This document shows positions 17,693 to 25,978 of a stretch of 64,000 nt of DNA, piece by piece. The notes under the pieces are model-generated. The model was not told the DNA's origin. It did no database searches and saw nothing but the letters and a program-made list of their open reading frames with translations. The translations under genes and the position numbers were made by a program. How positions within the stretch are numbered: position 1 is the stretch's first letter; each line of letters opens with the position of its first letter. Origin of the DNA: Alphaproteobacteria bacterium (GTDB taxonomy: Bacteria > Pseudomonadota > Alphaproteobacteria > Rhodospirillales > Magnetospirillaceae); NCBI GenBank assembly GCA_021325215.1, contig JAJPHO010000071.1, positions 1 through 64,000 on the forward strand, in the 5' to 3' direction.

Positions 17693-18469
17693 TCAGTACC
17701 GCTTGACGTGCAGATCGCGAATGGTCGCGAGCAGCAGCACGGGAACGATGATGACGGTCTGCAGCCCCAATACGCCCAATCCCCAGCCGCCACCCGGCCC
17801 ATAGACCAGCCAGCGCCCCTGGCCGAACAGGTCCAGCCTGGGCAGGAGCGACGTCAAGGCTTCGATCGTCCAGCGCGCCGCGTGATCGGTCACCGAATTC
17901 GACAGAGTGCCGGTGTGGCCCTCGGCGATGCCCCGGAAGAACGCGCCCAGCCGGCCGAGCAGATAGAGACCGGTGGCGGCCAGCACCGACGCGGTCGCGC
18001 TGCCCAGCGACAGGGCGCAGAACAAAGCGATGGCAACCACGATCAGACATTCGAGCACGAGGCTGGCCTGCCATTCGGCCAGCCCCAGGGCACCCGGAGC
18101 AAACCCGGCCAGAAGCAGCGGCCCGGCAACCAGGGACAGCAGCGCCGCGATGCCGGCATAGCCGGTGAAATAGGCCAGGACGAACGTCGCGCGCGAAATC
18201 GGCCGGGTAAGAATGGCCTCGATCTCGCGGGTTTCCTCCATGCGACGGACATGAAAGCTGATGAAGGTGATCAAGCCCATCACCATCACGCCGCGGAACC
18301 CCTCGCCCGCCATGGCCAAGCCCATAGCCTGCCCTTCGGCCAGCACCGACGACGCCATCAGCGACGCCCCGCCGAGGATGGCGAATTGAGCGACCAGAAT
18401 GGCGGCGACCATGCGGTCGCGGATGGCCGTGATGAGGACGTAGCGGAAGGTGGCGACCAGAGCGTTCAT
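17693..18469 (-). CDS. ABC-2 type permease of the pilus locus
   Basis: A 258-residue membrane protein from the ATG at 18469 (MNALVATFRYVLITAIRDR). About six hydrophobic helices are visible, arranged as in ABC-2 permeases: an N-terminal pair, then a cytoplasmic loop with RRMEETREIEAILTRPISR, then AYFTGYAGIAALLSLVAGPLLLAG, and a C-terminal helix before a basic end (DLHVKRY). The loop sequence with LTRPISR is typical of the family. The likely ATPase partner is at 9119. The gene sits between the secretin and the one-helix protein, so the operon couples this transporter to pilus assembly. Substrate unknown. Confidence 0.8.
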   Translation of the reverse strand: MNALVATFRYVLITAIRDRMVAAILVAQFAILGGASLMASSVLAEGQAMGLAMAGEGFRGVMVMGLITFISFHVRRMEETREIEAILTRPISRATFVLAYFTGYAGIAALLSLVAGPLLLAGFAPGALGLAEWQASLVLECLIVVAIALFCALSLGSATASVLAATGLYLLGRLGAFFRGIAEGHTGTLSNSVTDHAARWTIEALTSLLPRLDLFGQGRWLVYGPGGGWGLGVLGLQTVIIVPVLLLATIRDLHVKRY

Positions 18470-18482
18470 GTGTCGGACCGGA

Positions 18483-20477
18483 TCAGAAAGCCAGCGGCCT
18501 CGGATCATGCACATATTTGTTGTAGGTGTCCTTGTCGGCCCAATCGACCGTCTCGGGCCCACGCACCACCGTCGCCTTGAGGAACACCACCAGTTCGGTC
18601 AATTGCGTCTGGTCCGACGTCGATTTGAACAGATTGCCCAGGACCGGCACATCCGCGGCGCCCGGAACGCCGCTGTCGGACTTGTTGATGATCTCCTGCA
18701 TCAACCCGCCCAGCACCACGACCGAGCCGGACGGCACCGTCACGATCGATTCCATTTCACGCACGTCGACGACCGGAACCGAAGCCGAAGTCACGGCGGT
18801 GGCGATGCTGGCCGGCGAACAGGCGCCGGTGATCGCACCGGAGCAGGCGCTGGCGATACTCAAAGCCACCGCGGGATCGGACACCGTGTCGCCCGGCCAG
18901 GAGGTGACGCTGGGACGCAGGCCCAAGGTGACCAGGCCATGCTCGGGGTCAATGGCGGGCTGCACCGTCATCACCAGGCCGATCGGCAGGGTCTGCAACT
19001 GGCTGTTGTAAGTGGCGGTCTGCGACGCAGGGCTGCCGAACGTCGCCGGAACCGAGGTGATCGTCGCCTGCATTTTGAAATAGACGTGGTTCTGGGCGAC
19101 CTTGAGCGTCGCCGGCTGATTGTTCATCACGGTCAGGCGCGGGCTCGACAATGTCCGCACGTCGCCATACGCCTTGACCAGATTGATCATCGCGGCGAGA
19201 TCGCCGCCGAAGGTGGTGAAACCCGCATTCATGCCGAAATTGCCGAACGGCTGGGGCAGATTCCCCGGCGTCGGCAGAGTGGGCAGCGAGGTCGACGCAT
19301 TGGTGCTGGGCGTCAGCGTGCTGAAGCCGAAGCTTGTCCCGTTCAGGTTCTTGCGCAGGGCCTGCCAATCGACGCCGGTATTGTACTGATCGTTGAGGGT
19401 AACCTCGACGACCTTGGCTTCGATCAGGACCTGGGTGCCGACTTTCGACAGGACCTTGCCGAGATATTCCTGAATCAGCTTCTGCTGCTTTTCGGTACCG
19501 TAAACCGAGAGAAGGCCGGCCTGGCGGTTGATGCTGTAATGCGGGTTCTGCGAAGGCCCGGCTGGTGCCGCCGGTGCGGCGGCGACCGGGGCGGCATCGG
19601 CAGTAGCCGCGGCCGGGGTGGCGGTCGGATCGACCTGTCCGGTGGCAGCCTGGGCAGCCTGAAGAGCCTGATTGACGGTACCGGGCGGCGGTGCCGCCGG
19701 CGGAGGGGCGGGCGCCGCGGTCGGGCGAGGCGCGGGCTGGGGAGCAGGCGGCAACGCGGCGGAAAGGTCGGCTCCCGCAGCCGTCGCACCCGCCGGCGCG
19801 GAATTGACGAGAATGGTCTTGACGTTGTCCTCGACGTCTTTCCACGCATCGAGGGTGGACGATCCCTTGATGTCGGAGGTCGAGGAATTGATGCCTCCAC
19901 CGCCGCCGCTGCTCTGGATCAGCGTGCTGAGACTGAGGCTGTTGGCGAAATCGGTGGTTAAGACGCGCGATGTGTTCAGCATATCCAGATGGTAGATCTG
20001 GTAATGCATCGTGTCGGGTTCGACCTTCAGGACATTGTCATGGAGGCTGTAGCGCAAATTGTCCTGGTCGCAGATTCGGGCGATCACCTCGCCGAACGGC
20101 CGGTCGCGGGCGGTTATGATCACCCCGCCGGTAACCGCCGGATCGAGGTCGATGTCGACACCGACCTTCCGGGCCAGCTCAAGCAGCACGTCGCGCACCG
20201 GAATGTTCGGGTCGGTTACCGAAATACTCACCAGGCGCTGACTCGCGCCCGGCGGCGGCGGCGCAGCGATGATCGGCTGCAGCGACGGAATGGGCGGCGG
20301 CGCGGCCTCGGCGGTATTCGGCACCGACGGCGTGCGCTCCATCAGCTTGTTGAAGTCGCGGCGCGACTGCGAATGCTCGATGTCTTTTTCGACGCAGCCG
20401 GCAAGCAGCACTGTGAGCGCCGCGAAACCAACCGCGCACCGCAGCTTCCGACTGCCCGCAATTCCCCCGAACGCCAT
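18483..20477 (-). CDS. mshL: MshL-like outer membrane secretin
   Basis: A 664-residue lipoprotein secretin. The signal ends with LTVLLAGC, giving lipidated Cys at residue 28. A secretin N-terminal (STN-like) domain lies around 85-170 (VSISVTDPNIPVRDVLLELA). A Pro/Ala-rich linker spans about 240-310. The secretin core follows, with GTEKQQKLIQEYLGKVLSKVG (an N1-like segment), VLIEAKVVEVTLNDQYNTGVDW, the SSPRLTVMNNQPATLKV stretch that is highly conserved in MshL and GspD, and VPSGSVVVLGGLM near the C-terminus. Secretins form the outer-membrane gate for the fibre. Order next to mshM and mshN supports the MSHA assignment. Confidence 0.92.
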   Translation of the reverse strand: MAFGGIAGSRKLRCAVGFAALTVLLAGCVEKDIEHSQSRRDFNKLMERTPSVPNTAEAAPPPIPSLQPIIAAPPPPGASQRLVSISVTDPNIPVRDVLLELARKVGVDIDLDPAVTGGVIITARDRPFGEVIARICDQDNLRYSLHDNVLKVEPDTMHYQIYHLDMLNTSRVLTTDFANSLSLSTLIQSSGGGGGINSSTSDIKGSSTLDAWKDVEDNVKTILVNSAPAGATAAGADLSAALPPAPQPAPRPTAAPAPPPAAPPPGTVNQALQAAQAATGQVDPTATPAAATADAAPVAAAPAAPAGPSQNPHYSINRQAGLLSVYGTEKQQKLIQEYLGKVLSKVGTQVLIEAKVVEVTLNDQYNTGVDWQALRKNLNGTSFGFSTLTPSTNASTSLPTLPTPGNLPQPFGNFGMNAGFTTFGGDLAAMINLVKAYGDVRTLSSPRLTVMNNQPATLKVAQNHVYFKMQATITSVPATFGSPASQTATYNSQLQTLPIGLVMTVQPAIDPEHGLVTLGLRPSVTSWPGDTVSDPAVALSIASACSGAITGACSPASIATAVTSASVPVVDVREMESIVTVPSGSVVVLGGLMQEIINKSDSGVPGAADVPVLGNLFKSTSDQTQLTELVVFLKATVVRGPETVDWADKDTYNKYVHDPRPLAF

Positions 20478-20542
20478 GGCTTCCCTACCCCTTTACAGCC
20501 GCGCAGGATATCTCATTCGCGAAACGGCAACAACCGAACCGT

Positions 20543-21280
20543 TCAGCGGCCAAAACCCAGCAGAACCCCTGCCAACGCCAGGCATAGCGCCGGGCCGAAC
20601 GGGAACACCGCCCCCTTCCCCACGCCGCGCCAGATCAAACCCAGCAGAATTCCGGCCAATCCGGCGATCACCAGATACCGCCCGAATTCCTGCAAGCCGA
20701 GATAAATTCCCGCGACACCCAGAAATTTGACGTCGCCCAGACCCAGCGCATCCTTTCCGCGGAACCGCCGGAAGGCCCAGCGCAGGGCCAGACTGACGGC
20801 AACGCCGAACACCGCGCCCAGTCCGGCATCGATCCAGTCCTGGTCGGTGACATAACGCCACGCCAACGCCACCGGCAGCAGGAACAGCAGCATGACGTCC
20901 GGGATGATACGTTCTTCCAGATCGGCCACCGTGATCACCACCAGGCCGAAACCGGTCAGAGCGAGCAGCACGGCGCGCAGGGGATCGCTGCCGCCGGCGA
21001 TCCAGGCGCCGATGAAAATCAGCGCGGTGACCGCCTCGATCGCCGGATAGCGCCACGAGACCGGCGCGCCGCACTGGCGGCAGCGCCCCCGGTTCAGCAT
21101 CCAGGACAGCAGCGGAACCAGGTCGCGCGCGCCCAGCGTCGCACCGCAGGATGAACAGCGCGACCGGTCGGCGGCGATCGGCAGGCCGCGCGGCAGGCGA
21201 TAGGACAAGGCGCTGGCCAGGCTGCCGAAGATCAGCCCCAGCAGCGCGGCCGCTATGAGCGCGGCCGGCGCGTCGATCAT
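20543..21280 (-). CDS. pilD: Prepilin peptidase / N-methyltransferase
   Basis: A 245-residue A24 aspartic protease with eight or so membrane helices. The first cytoplasmic loop holds two CxxC pairs (C42, C45, C67, C70), the zinc site found in bifunctional PilD/GspO enzymes that also methylate the new N-terminal residue. The catalytic aspartates are in VADLEERIIPD (D120) and GLGDVKF (about D178). It would process the pilins at 4759 and 16070 and probably the adhesin. It overlaps the MshM-like gene upstream by four bases. Having the peptidase inside the operon makes the locus self-sufficient. Confidence 0.92.
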   Translation of the reverse strand: MIDAPAALIAAALLGLIFGSLASALSYRLPRGLPIAADRSRCSSCGATLGARDLVPLLSWMLNRGRCRQCGAPVSWRYPAIEAVTALIFIGAWIAGGSDPLRAVLLALTGFGLVVITVADLEERIIPDVMLLFLLPVALAWRYVTDQDWIDAGLGAVFGVAVSLALRWAFRRFRGKDALGLGDVKFLGVAGIYLGLQEFGRYLVIAGLAGILLGLIWRGVGKGAVFPFGPALCLALAGVLLGFGR

Positions 21281-22470
21281 TCGACCGGTCCGGTGGTGCT
21301 TGGATGCGGCGCGGCGGGGGGAGCGACCGGCGCCGGTGCTGGCACCGGCGGAGCCGCCGCCGCGGGAGGCGGCAGAGGAGCAGGTGCGGGTGACGGAGCC
21401 GGCGCGGGAGCGGCGGCGGGAACAGGCGCCGGGGTTGGCGCCTCTTGCGGCGCAGCCGTCGGAACGGGAGCCGGCGCGGGCGCGGATACGGGCTCGACGG
21501 GGGCCGGCGCGGCGGCAGCCGGAGCCGGCTGCACATGTCCCCGCATCAGATAGGCGCCGCCCGCTCCTGCCGCGATGGCGGTCAGCGCCAGGCCCGCCGC
21601 AGCCACGCCGCGCCAGCCCGGCCGCCAGCCGGGAATGGACACTGCCGGGCCGGTCACCAGGCTCGCGCTATCATCGATGGCGGATTGCGCGTGCGCCTTC
21701 TGTACCGTCGGCGAGCCTTCGGAAAAGGCCACGACCAGGCTCTTGTCGGCGAGAATATTGACGACGCGCGGAATGCCCCCGCTGCGCCGCGCGATCAGCT
21801 CCAGCGCGGCATCGGCATAGATGTCGTAAGTGATCCCCGCCTGGCGCGACACCTGGATGCGGTGCGCGATATAGCGCTTCGCCTCGGCCACGCTGAGCGG
21901 CTGGGTATTGAACGAGAAGACGATGCGCTGATTGATCTGGCGCAGCGACGGATCGGCAAGCAGCTCATCCAGTTCGGTCTGGCCGAACAGGACGATCTGC
22001 AAGAGCTTGCTGCGCTCGGTTTCAAGATTGGAGATCAGCCGGATCGCCTCCAGCCCCTCGGGTCCGAGATGCTGGGCCTCGTCGACCACCACCACCGCCA
22101 GCTTGCCCTCTTCGTGGGTATCGAGCAGGAAGCGGTTCAAGGCGGCGAAGGGCGGCCCGTCCTGCTTGGCATCGGATTCGATGCCGAACTCATCGCACAC
22201 CATGCGAACGATCGTCTTGGCGTCGGCCTGCGGCGCGTTGATATAGGCGACCCGCTCGCTGGCCTCCAGCTTGTGCATCAGCAGACGGCACAGCAGCGTC
22301 TTGCCGGTACCCACCTCGCCCACCACCTTGACGATCCCGCTCTCGCGATGCAGCGCGAAATCCAGCGAGGCCACGATATTGGCGGTCTCCTGGGTGGGAT
22401 AGTAAAAGTCGATATTCGGCGTCAGGGTGAATGGATGCTCCTTGAGGCCGAAATGCGCGAGGTAAGGCAC
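21277..22470 (-). CDS. mshM: MshM-like AAA ATPase (ExeA/GspA family)
   Basis: A 397-residue protein. The start MPYLAHFGLKEHPFTLTPNIDFYY is the classical ExeA/GspA/MshM opening. Walker A is GEVGTGKTLL (about 49-58) and Walker B LAVVVVDEAQHLG; a sensor stretch QRIVFSFNTQPLS follows. A single membrane helix lies around 275-297 (GVAAAGLALTAIAAGAGGAYLM). The last 100 residues are a Pro/Ala-rich periplasmic tail. In ExeA/GspAB systems this ATPase helps the secretin cross the peptidoglycan. It overlaps the prepilin peptidase gene by ATGA and starts three bases after the MshN-like stop. Confidence 0.88.
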   Translation of the reverse strand: MPYLAHFGLKEHPFTLTPNIDFYYPTQETANIVASLDFALHRESGIVKVVGEVGTGKTLLCRLLMHKLEASERVAYINAPQADAKTIVRMVCDEFGIESDAKQDGPPFAALNRFLLDTHEEGKLAVVVVDEAQHLGPEGLEAIRLISNLETERSKLLQIVLFGQTELDELLADPSLRQINQRIVFSFNTQPLSVAEAKRYIAHRIQVSRQAGITYDIYADAALELIARRSGGIPRVVNILADKSLVVAFSEGSPTVQKAHAQSAIDDSASLVTGPAVSIPGWRPGWRGVAAAGLALTAIAAGAGGAYLMRGHVQPAPAAAAPAPVEPVSAPAPAPVPTAAPQEAPTPAPVPAAAPAPAPSPAPAPLPPPAAAAPPVPAPAPVAPPAAPHPSTTGPVE

Positions 22471-22473
22471 CCG

Positions 22474-23787
22474 CTATCTCCTCTCGAGATAAGCCAGGCG
22501 GCGGCGGATCTGGTCGATCGGCAAAGGCAGCCCGGTCGCATTACCCGACAGCAGGTCCAGCGCCGCGCGGTAGGACGCCGCCGCCTCGTCCCCCATGCCC
22601 GCGCGATCCTGCAGGATGGCCAGATTGAGCCGGTACAGGCCGTTGTCCGGCGACAGCTGCACCGCACGGCCCATCGCTTCGATGGCGCCGGGAATATTGC
22701 CCGCCGCCGCTTCCTGGGAGCCAATCTCGGCTTCGATGGGACTGAAACCGGGATTGGCCTGGCGCAGCGCCCGAAGATCGGTCAAGGCGCGCTCGGGAGC
22801 CTGGGTCGCCATCAGGGTCGTCTCGTTGGTCAACGCCTCGCGATTATTGGGTTCGACCGCCAGCACCATGCCATAAGCCTTCTTGGCGTCGGCCAACCGT
22901 CCCAGCTTCTGCAGCGCCGTCGCTTTGCCCAGCAGCAGGGCGGCGTTACGCGGCTCGGCCGCCAGGGCGTGATTGTAATTGCCCAGGGCCTCCTCATAGC
23001 GCCCCTGCAGCAGATCGTCATAGGCGGTATGGGCGGCATCCTGGCCGGCTTGTGACCCGACACCAACCTGGATCGCGCTTCGACCGTCCTCATCGACGAG
23101 GTCGCGCGACGCCACCGCGCGCGCTACCGAAACCGGCTGGGACAGCGCCGGCTCCATCTTCTGGCGGCGCAGACGCGCCAGCAAGGTCGGCAGATCCTCC
23201 TCGACCGGCATGATGGGCGCAGCCGCCTTGGGCTTGCCCGATGGGGCAGCAGGGGCGACGACGGACACTGCAGGCTGCACCGGCGCGGACGCCGTCATGG
23301 CACCGGGACCGGCAGCCTGGGCGACACCAGCTGGCGGCGGCACTACACCTGCCGGGACCGGTGTACCGGACATGGGAGTCAGGGTAACCGCGGGCTGTTC
23401 GCCGCTGGGCACGGCAGCAACCACCGGCCCGCCGAGCGACGGCGCCGGCTGGGGAGCGGAAACGGCGGCGGGTGCCGGAGCGGAAGCCGGAGCAGGCACG
23501 GTGGCGATCTGCGGCGCCGGCGCGGGAGCCGCAACACCCGGCAGGTGCGGGCGCGGTTTAGGAGCCGCCGGACGCGGCGCCGGGCTATCGTCCCCGGCGA
23601 TGAAAAACAGATAGCTGCCACCGGCGGCGCCGACGCAGAGAGCGCCTAGCAGCATCAGCATGCGCTTGTTGCCACCCCGGCTGCCGCCGCGGCTGAGAAT
23701 GGAGGGCTGGCCGATCGGCGCCCCGGCTCCCACGGCCGATTCGCGCGTCTTGGCCGCCCGCGACAATGCCTTGAATAGAACGCTCAT
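22474..23787 (-). CDS. MshN-like TPR protein
   Basis: A 437-residue bitopic protein from the ATG at 23787 (MSVLFKALSRAAK); an in-frame start at 23820 would add an unusual extension. A membrane helix lies around 45-65 (LMLLGALCVGAAGGSYLFFIAG). A Pro/Ala linker of about 120 residues follows, then at least four TPR-like units such as GRYEEALGNYNHALAAEPRN and GRLADAKKAYGMVLAVEPNN. MshN in Vibrio and Shewanella has the same layout: short cytoplasmic part, one helix, linker and TPRs. The periplasmic TPRs probably contact the secretin or peptidoglycan. Confidence 0.8.
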   Translation of the reverse strand: MSVLFKALSRAAKTRESAVGAGAPIGQPSILSRGGSRGGNKRMLMLLGALCVGAAGGSYLFFIAGDDSPAPRPAAPKPRPHLPGVAAPAPAPQIATVPAPASAPAPAAVSAPQPAPSLGGPVVAAVPSGEQPAVTLTPMSGTPVPAGVVPPPAGVAQAAGPGAMTASAPVQPAVSVVAPAAPSGKPKAAAPIMPVEEDLPTLLARLRRQKMEPALSQPVSVARAVASRDLVDEDGRSAIQVGVGSQAGQDAAHTAYDDLLQGRYEEALGNYNHALAAEPRNAALLLGKATALQKLGRLADAKKAYGMVLAVEPNNREALTNETTLMATQAPERALTDLRALRQANPGFSPIEAEIGSQEAAAGNIPGAIEAMGRAVQLSPDNGLYRLNLAILQDRAGMGDEAAASYRAALDLLSGNATGLPLPIDQIRRRLAYLERR

Positions 23788-23836
23788 GATTCCGCCCCTG
23801 TGCCCCCCCAAAAGGCGCAATGGTCCCTACCGGCGA

Positions 23837-24811
23837 TCATTGGTGCGACATCTGCAGTTTGAACACTTCGGGCGGATTAGCAATATTCTTCATCGGCGGC
23901 GTCCCCACGCTCTGGAATCCCGCCTCCACCTTGTTCTTCACATGCTGATAGACGTCGGCGGAAATCGAGATTCCCCCCGGATCGGTGATCGATTCCAGGC
24001 GCGCCGCGATATTGACGCCTTCGCCGAACACATCCTTGGCGGTGACGATCACCTCGCCGCGGTGAATGCCGATGCGCACCAGCAGCTGATCGTTGGCCGA
24101 GCGCGGCTTGTTGAATTCATACAGCGCCTTCTGCATGGCCAAGCCGCAGCGCACCGCGTCGATCGGATTCTGGAACGTCACCATAAAGGCGTCGCCGATC
24201 GTCTTGATCTCCTTGCCGCGATGGGTGCCGATCGCCTTGCGCATGATGATGTTGTGCTGCTTCAGCAGCTCCCAGGTCGCCTTCTCGTCCTTCTCCATCC
24301 GGGCCGAATAGCCCTTGATGTCGGTCATCATGATGACGATCTGCTGCTTCTCTTCCTTGTCGTTGCGCTTGACGTCGAAGGCCTCGCGGCCGGCCCAGCC
24401 TTCGGCCGCGGCCGGCAGCGCCGCCGCCGAAACCTTTGCGCCGCCGCCGCGGCCCAGGATCTTGCGCAGCAGCCAGCCGACCACGGTGATTTCCCACCAG
24501 ACGCCCACGAAGATGATGGCCAGAACGATATAAGCCGAGTTCACATCATCGGGAAAAAGCAGCCGGTATTCCTCGCGCGTCGAGATCGCGTAGAACAGCC
24601 CGGCGTAAATCGCCGTGCGGACCAGCCAACCGAATATTCCGCCAAGGAAAACGCGCAGCAGAAGCAGAAAAAGAACGACGGCGCCGGCGATCGCGGCAGT
24701 CTTCGGCTCGTAAAAATACTGGATGGTTTCCCAGGCCGCCTGCCCATAGTCGGGCGCCGCCTGAAGATAGGGGAGCACGGCGTCGATGACGCCTCGCAAC
24801 TTTCCCTCCAT
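23837..24811 (-). CDS. Membrane-anchored class III adenylate/guanylate cyclase
   Basis: A 324-residue protein. Two to three hydrophobic helices are in the N-terminal 120 residues (AIAGAVVLFLLLLRVFLGGIFGWL and AYIVLAIIFVGVWWEITVV). The catalytic domain runs from about 145 to 320: the metal aspartates are in IMMTDIKGYS and IGDAFMVTF, the substrate region in RIGIHRGEVIVT, and the Asn/Arg pair in GVNIAARLE. All key class III residues appear intact. The lysine of KTIGDAFM fits ATP preference. It is first in the pilus operon, 49 bases before the MshN-like gene, so it may supply cAMP in step with pilus production. It has a good sigma70 promoter. Confidence 0.87.
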   Translation of the reverse strand: MEGKLRGVIDAVLPYLQAAPDYGQAAWETIQYFYEPKTAAIAGAVVLFLLLLRVFLGGIFGWLVRTAIYAGLFYAISTREEYRLLFPDDVNSAYIVLAIIFVGVWWEITVVGWLLRKILGRGGGAKVSAAALPAAAEGWAGREAFDVKRNDKEEKQQIVIMMTDIKGYSARMEKDEKATWELLKQHNIIMRKAIGTHRGKEIKTIGDAFMVTFQNPIDAVRCGLAMQKALYEFNKPRSANDQLLVRIGIHRGEVIVTAKDVFGEGVNIAARLESITDPGGISISADVYQHVKNKVEAGFQSVGTPPMKNIANPPEVFKLQMSHQ

Positions 24812-24840
24812 CGATTACCCCCTGCTTGCAGCCCCCGCGC

Positions 24841-24869
24841 TTTATACAGCGAAGTGCATAAAATGTCAT
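24841..24869 (-). promoter_or_regulatory. Sigma70-type promoter at the head of the minus-strand pilus operon
   Basis: On the minus strand ATGACA (24869-24864) and TATAAA (24846-24841) are exactly 17 bases apart, each five of six matches to consensus. It lies 30 bases before the cyclase start and after the end of the exporter gene at 24888. It probably drives the cyclase and the following pilus genes. Confidence 0.6.
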
Positions 24870-24887
24870 TAAAAGGCCAGGGAATCT

Positions 24888-25496
24888 CTAGAAGAACTCG
24901 GCCGCCAAGGTGCCGGCGATGGTCCACATGCAAATACCGATCAGACCTTCGAGAATGCGCCATGCGGCCGGCTTGGACAGAATGGGCCGCAGAAAGGCCG
25001 CTCCATAGCCCAGGCCGAAGAAGAACACCCATGACGCGGCCATCGTACCGGCCACGAATTCTGCCTGATGACCTGGATATTGCTGTCCGATCGAGCCGAT
25101 CAGCAGCACCGTGTCGAGATAGACATGCGGGTTGAGCCACGTCATCGCGGCGCAGACCAGCAGAGTCTTCGCCAATCCCTGCCCCTCGCCCTGCCCCGGC
25201 ATCAGGGTCTCGCCGTCCTGCAGGGCGCGGCGGAAACTCTTGAAACCGTACCAGGTCAGGAATACCACGCCGAAGGCGCGCATTCCCTGCGACAGCCAGG
25301 GCAGTCCGGCCAGCACCGCGGCCAGGCCGAACACACCGGCCAGCATCAGCACGCCGTCGGACAATGCGCACAGCAGGCAGACGAAGAAGACATGTTCGCG
25401 GCGCAGACCCTGGCGCAGAACGAAGGAATTCTGCGCGCCGATCGGCAGGATCAGCGACAGGCCGAGCGTGAAACCGGCCAGAACCGTGCCGATCAT
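24888..25496 (-). CDS. LysE/ArgO-family amino acid exporter
   Basis: A 202-residue membrane protein from the ATG at 25496, which overlaps the rppH stop as ATGA. It begins [31 protein letters not shown], where [14 protein letters not shown] is the hallmark of the LysE/ArgO family. About six helices are visible, and the conserved [12 protein letters not shown] motif is present. Members export basic amino acids, mainly arginine or lysine. No LysG/ArgP regulator gene is adjacent. Its coupling to rppH is probably only transcriptional. Confidence 0.88.
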   Translation of the reverse strand: MIGTVLAGFTLGLSLILPIGAQNSFVLRQGLRREHVFFVCLLCALSDGVLMLAGVFGLAAVLAGLPWLSQGMRAFGVVFLTWYGFKSFRRALQDGETLMPGQGEGQGLAKTLLVCAAMTWLNPHVYLDTVLLIGSIGQQYPGHQAEFVAGTMAASWVFFFGLGYGAAFLRPILSKPAAWRILEGLIGICMWTIAGTLAAEFF

Positions 25497-25978
25497 TCCT
25501 TCATCCGCCGCGCCAGATCGGCGAATTCCGCGGTCACCTGGGCGTACAGCTCGCGCTTGAAGGGGACGATCACATCCATCAGGCGGTCGAATTCCAGCCA
25601 ACGCCATTCGGCGAATTCCGGATGTTCGGTCTCGATGCTGATATCGGCATCGCTGCCGGTGAAGCGCAGGGCGAACCATTTCTGCTTCTGCCCGCGATAC
25701 CGGCCTTTCCAGGCCACGCCGACCAGGTCGGGCGGCAGGTCGTAGGTCAGCCAGCCGGCCGTTTCGCCGACGATCTCGGCCTTGCCGGTGCCGATTTCCT
25801 CTTCCAGCTCGCGCAGGGCCGCCTGTTCCGGCGTCTCGCCTTCGTCGATGCCGCCCTGCGGCATCTGCCAGGCTTCGATCTTCTGGTCGAGACGGCGCCC
25901 GACCCAGACCAGACCTTGCGGATTGAACAGCACCAGCCCGACGCCGGACCGGTATGGCAAAGAATTGGGATCGGTCAT
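25493..25978 (-). CDS. rppH: RNA 5'-pyrophosphohydrolase, Nudix family
   Basis: A 161-residue Nudix hydrolase. The Nudix box is [20 protein letters not shown] (about 46-65) followed by IG, with all catalytic glutamates present. The start [21 protein letters not shown] and the later [15 protein letters not shown]-like end ([19 protein letters not shown]) match RppH/IalA. The enzyme converts 5'-triphosphate or diphosphate RNA ends to monophosphate and so triggers mRNA decay. It overlaps the preceding deacetylase-like gene and the following exporter gene by ATGA. Confidence 0.93.
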   Translation of the reverse strand: MTDPNSLPYRSGVGLVLFNPQGLVWVGRRLDQKIEAWQMPQGGIDEGETPEQAALRELEEEIGTGKAEIVGETAGWLTYDLPPDLVGVAWKGRYRGQKQKWFALRFTGSDADISIETEHPEFAEWRWLEFDRLMDVIVPFKRELYAQVTAEFADLARRMKE

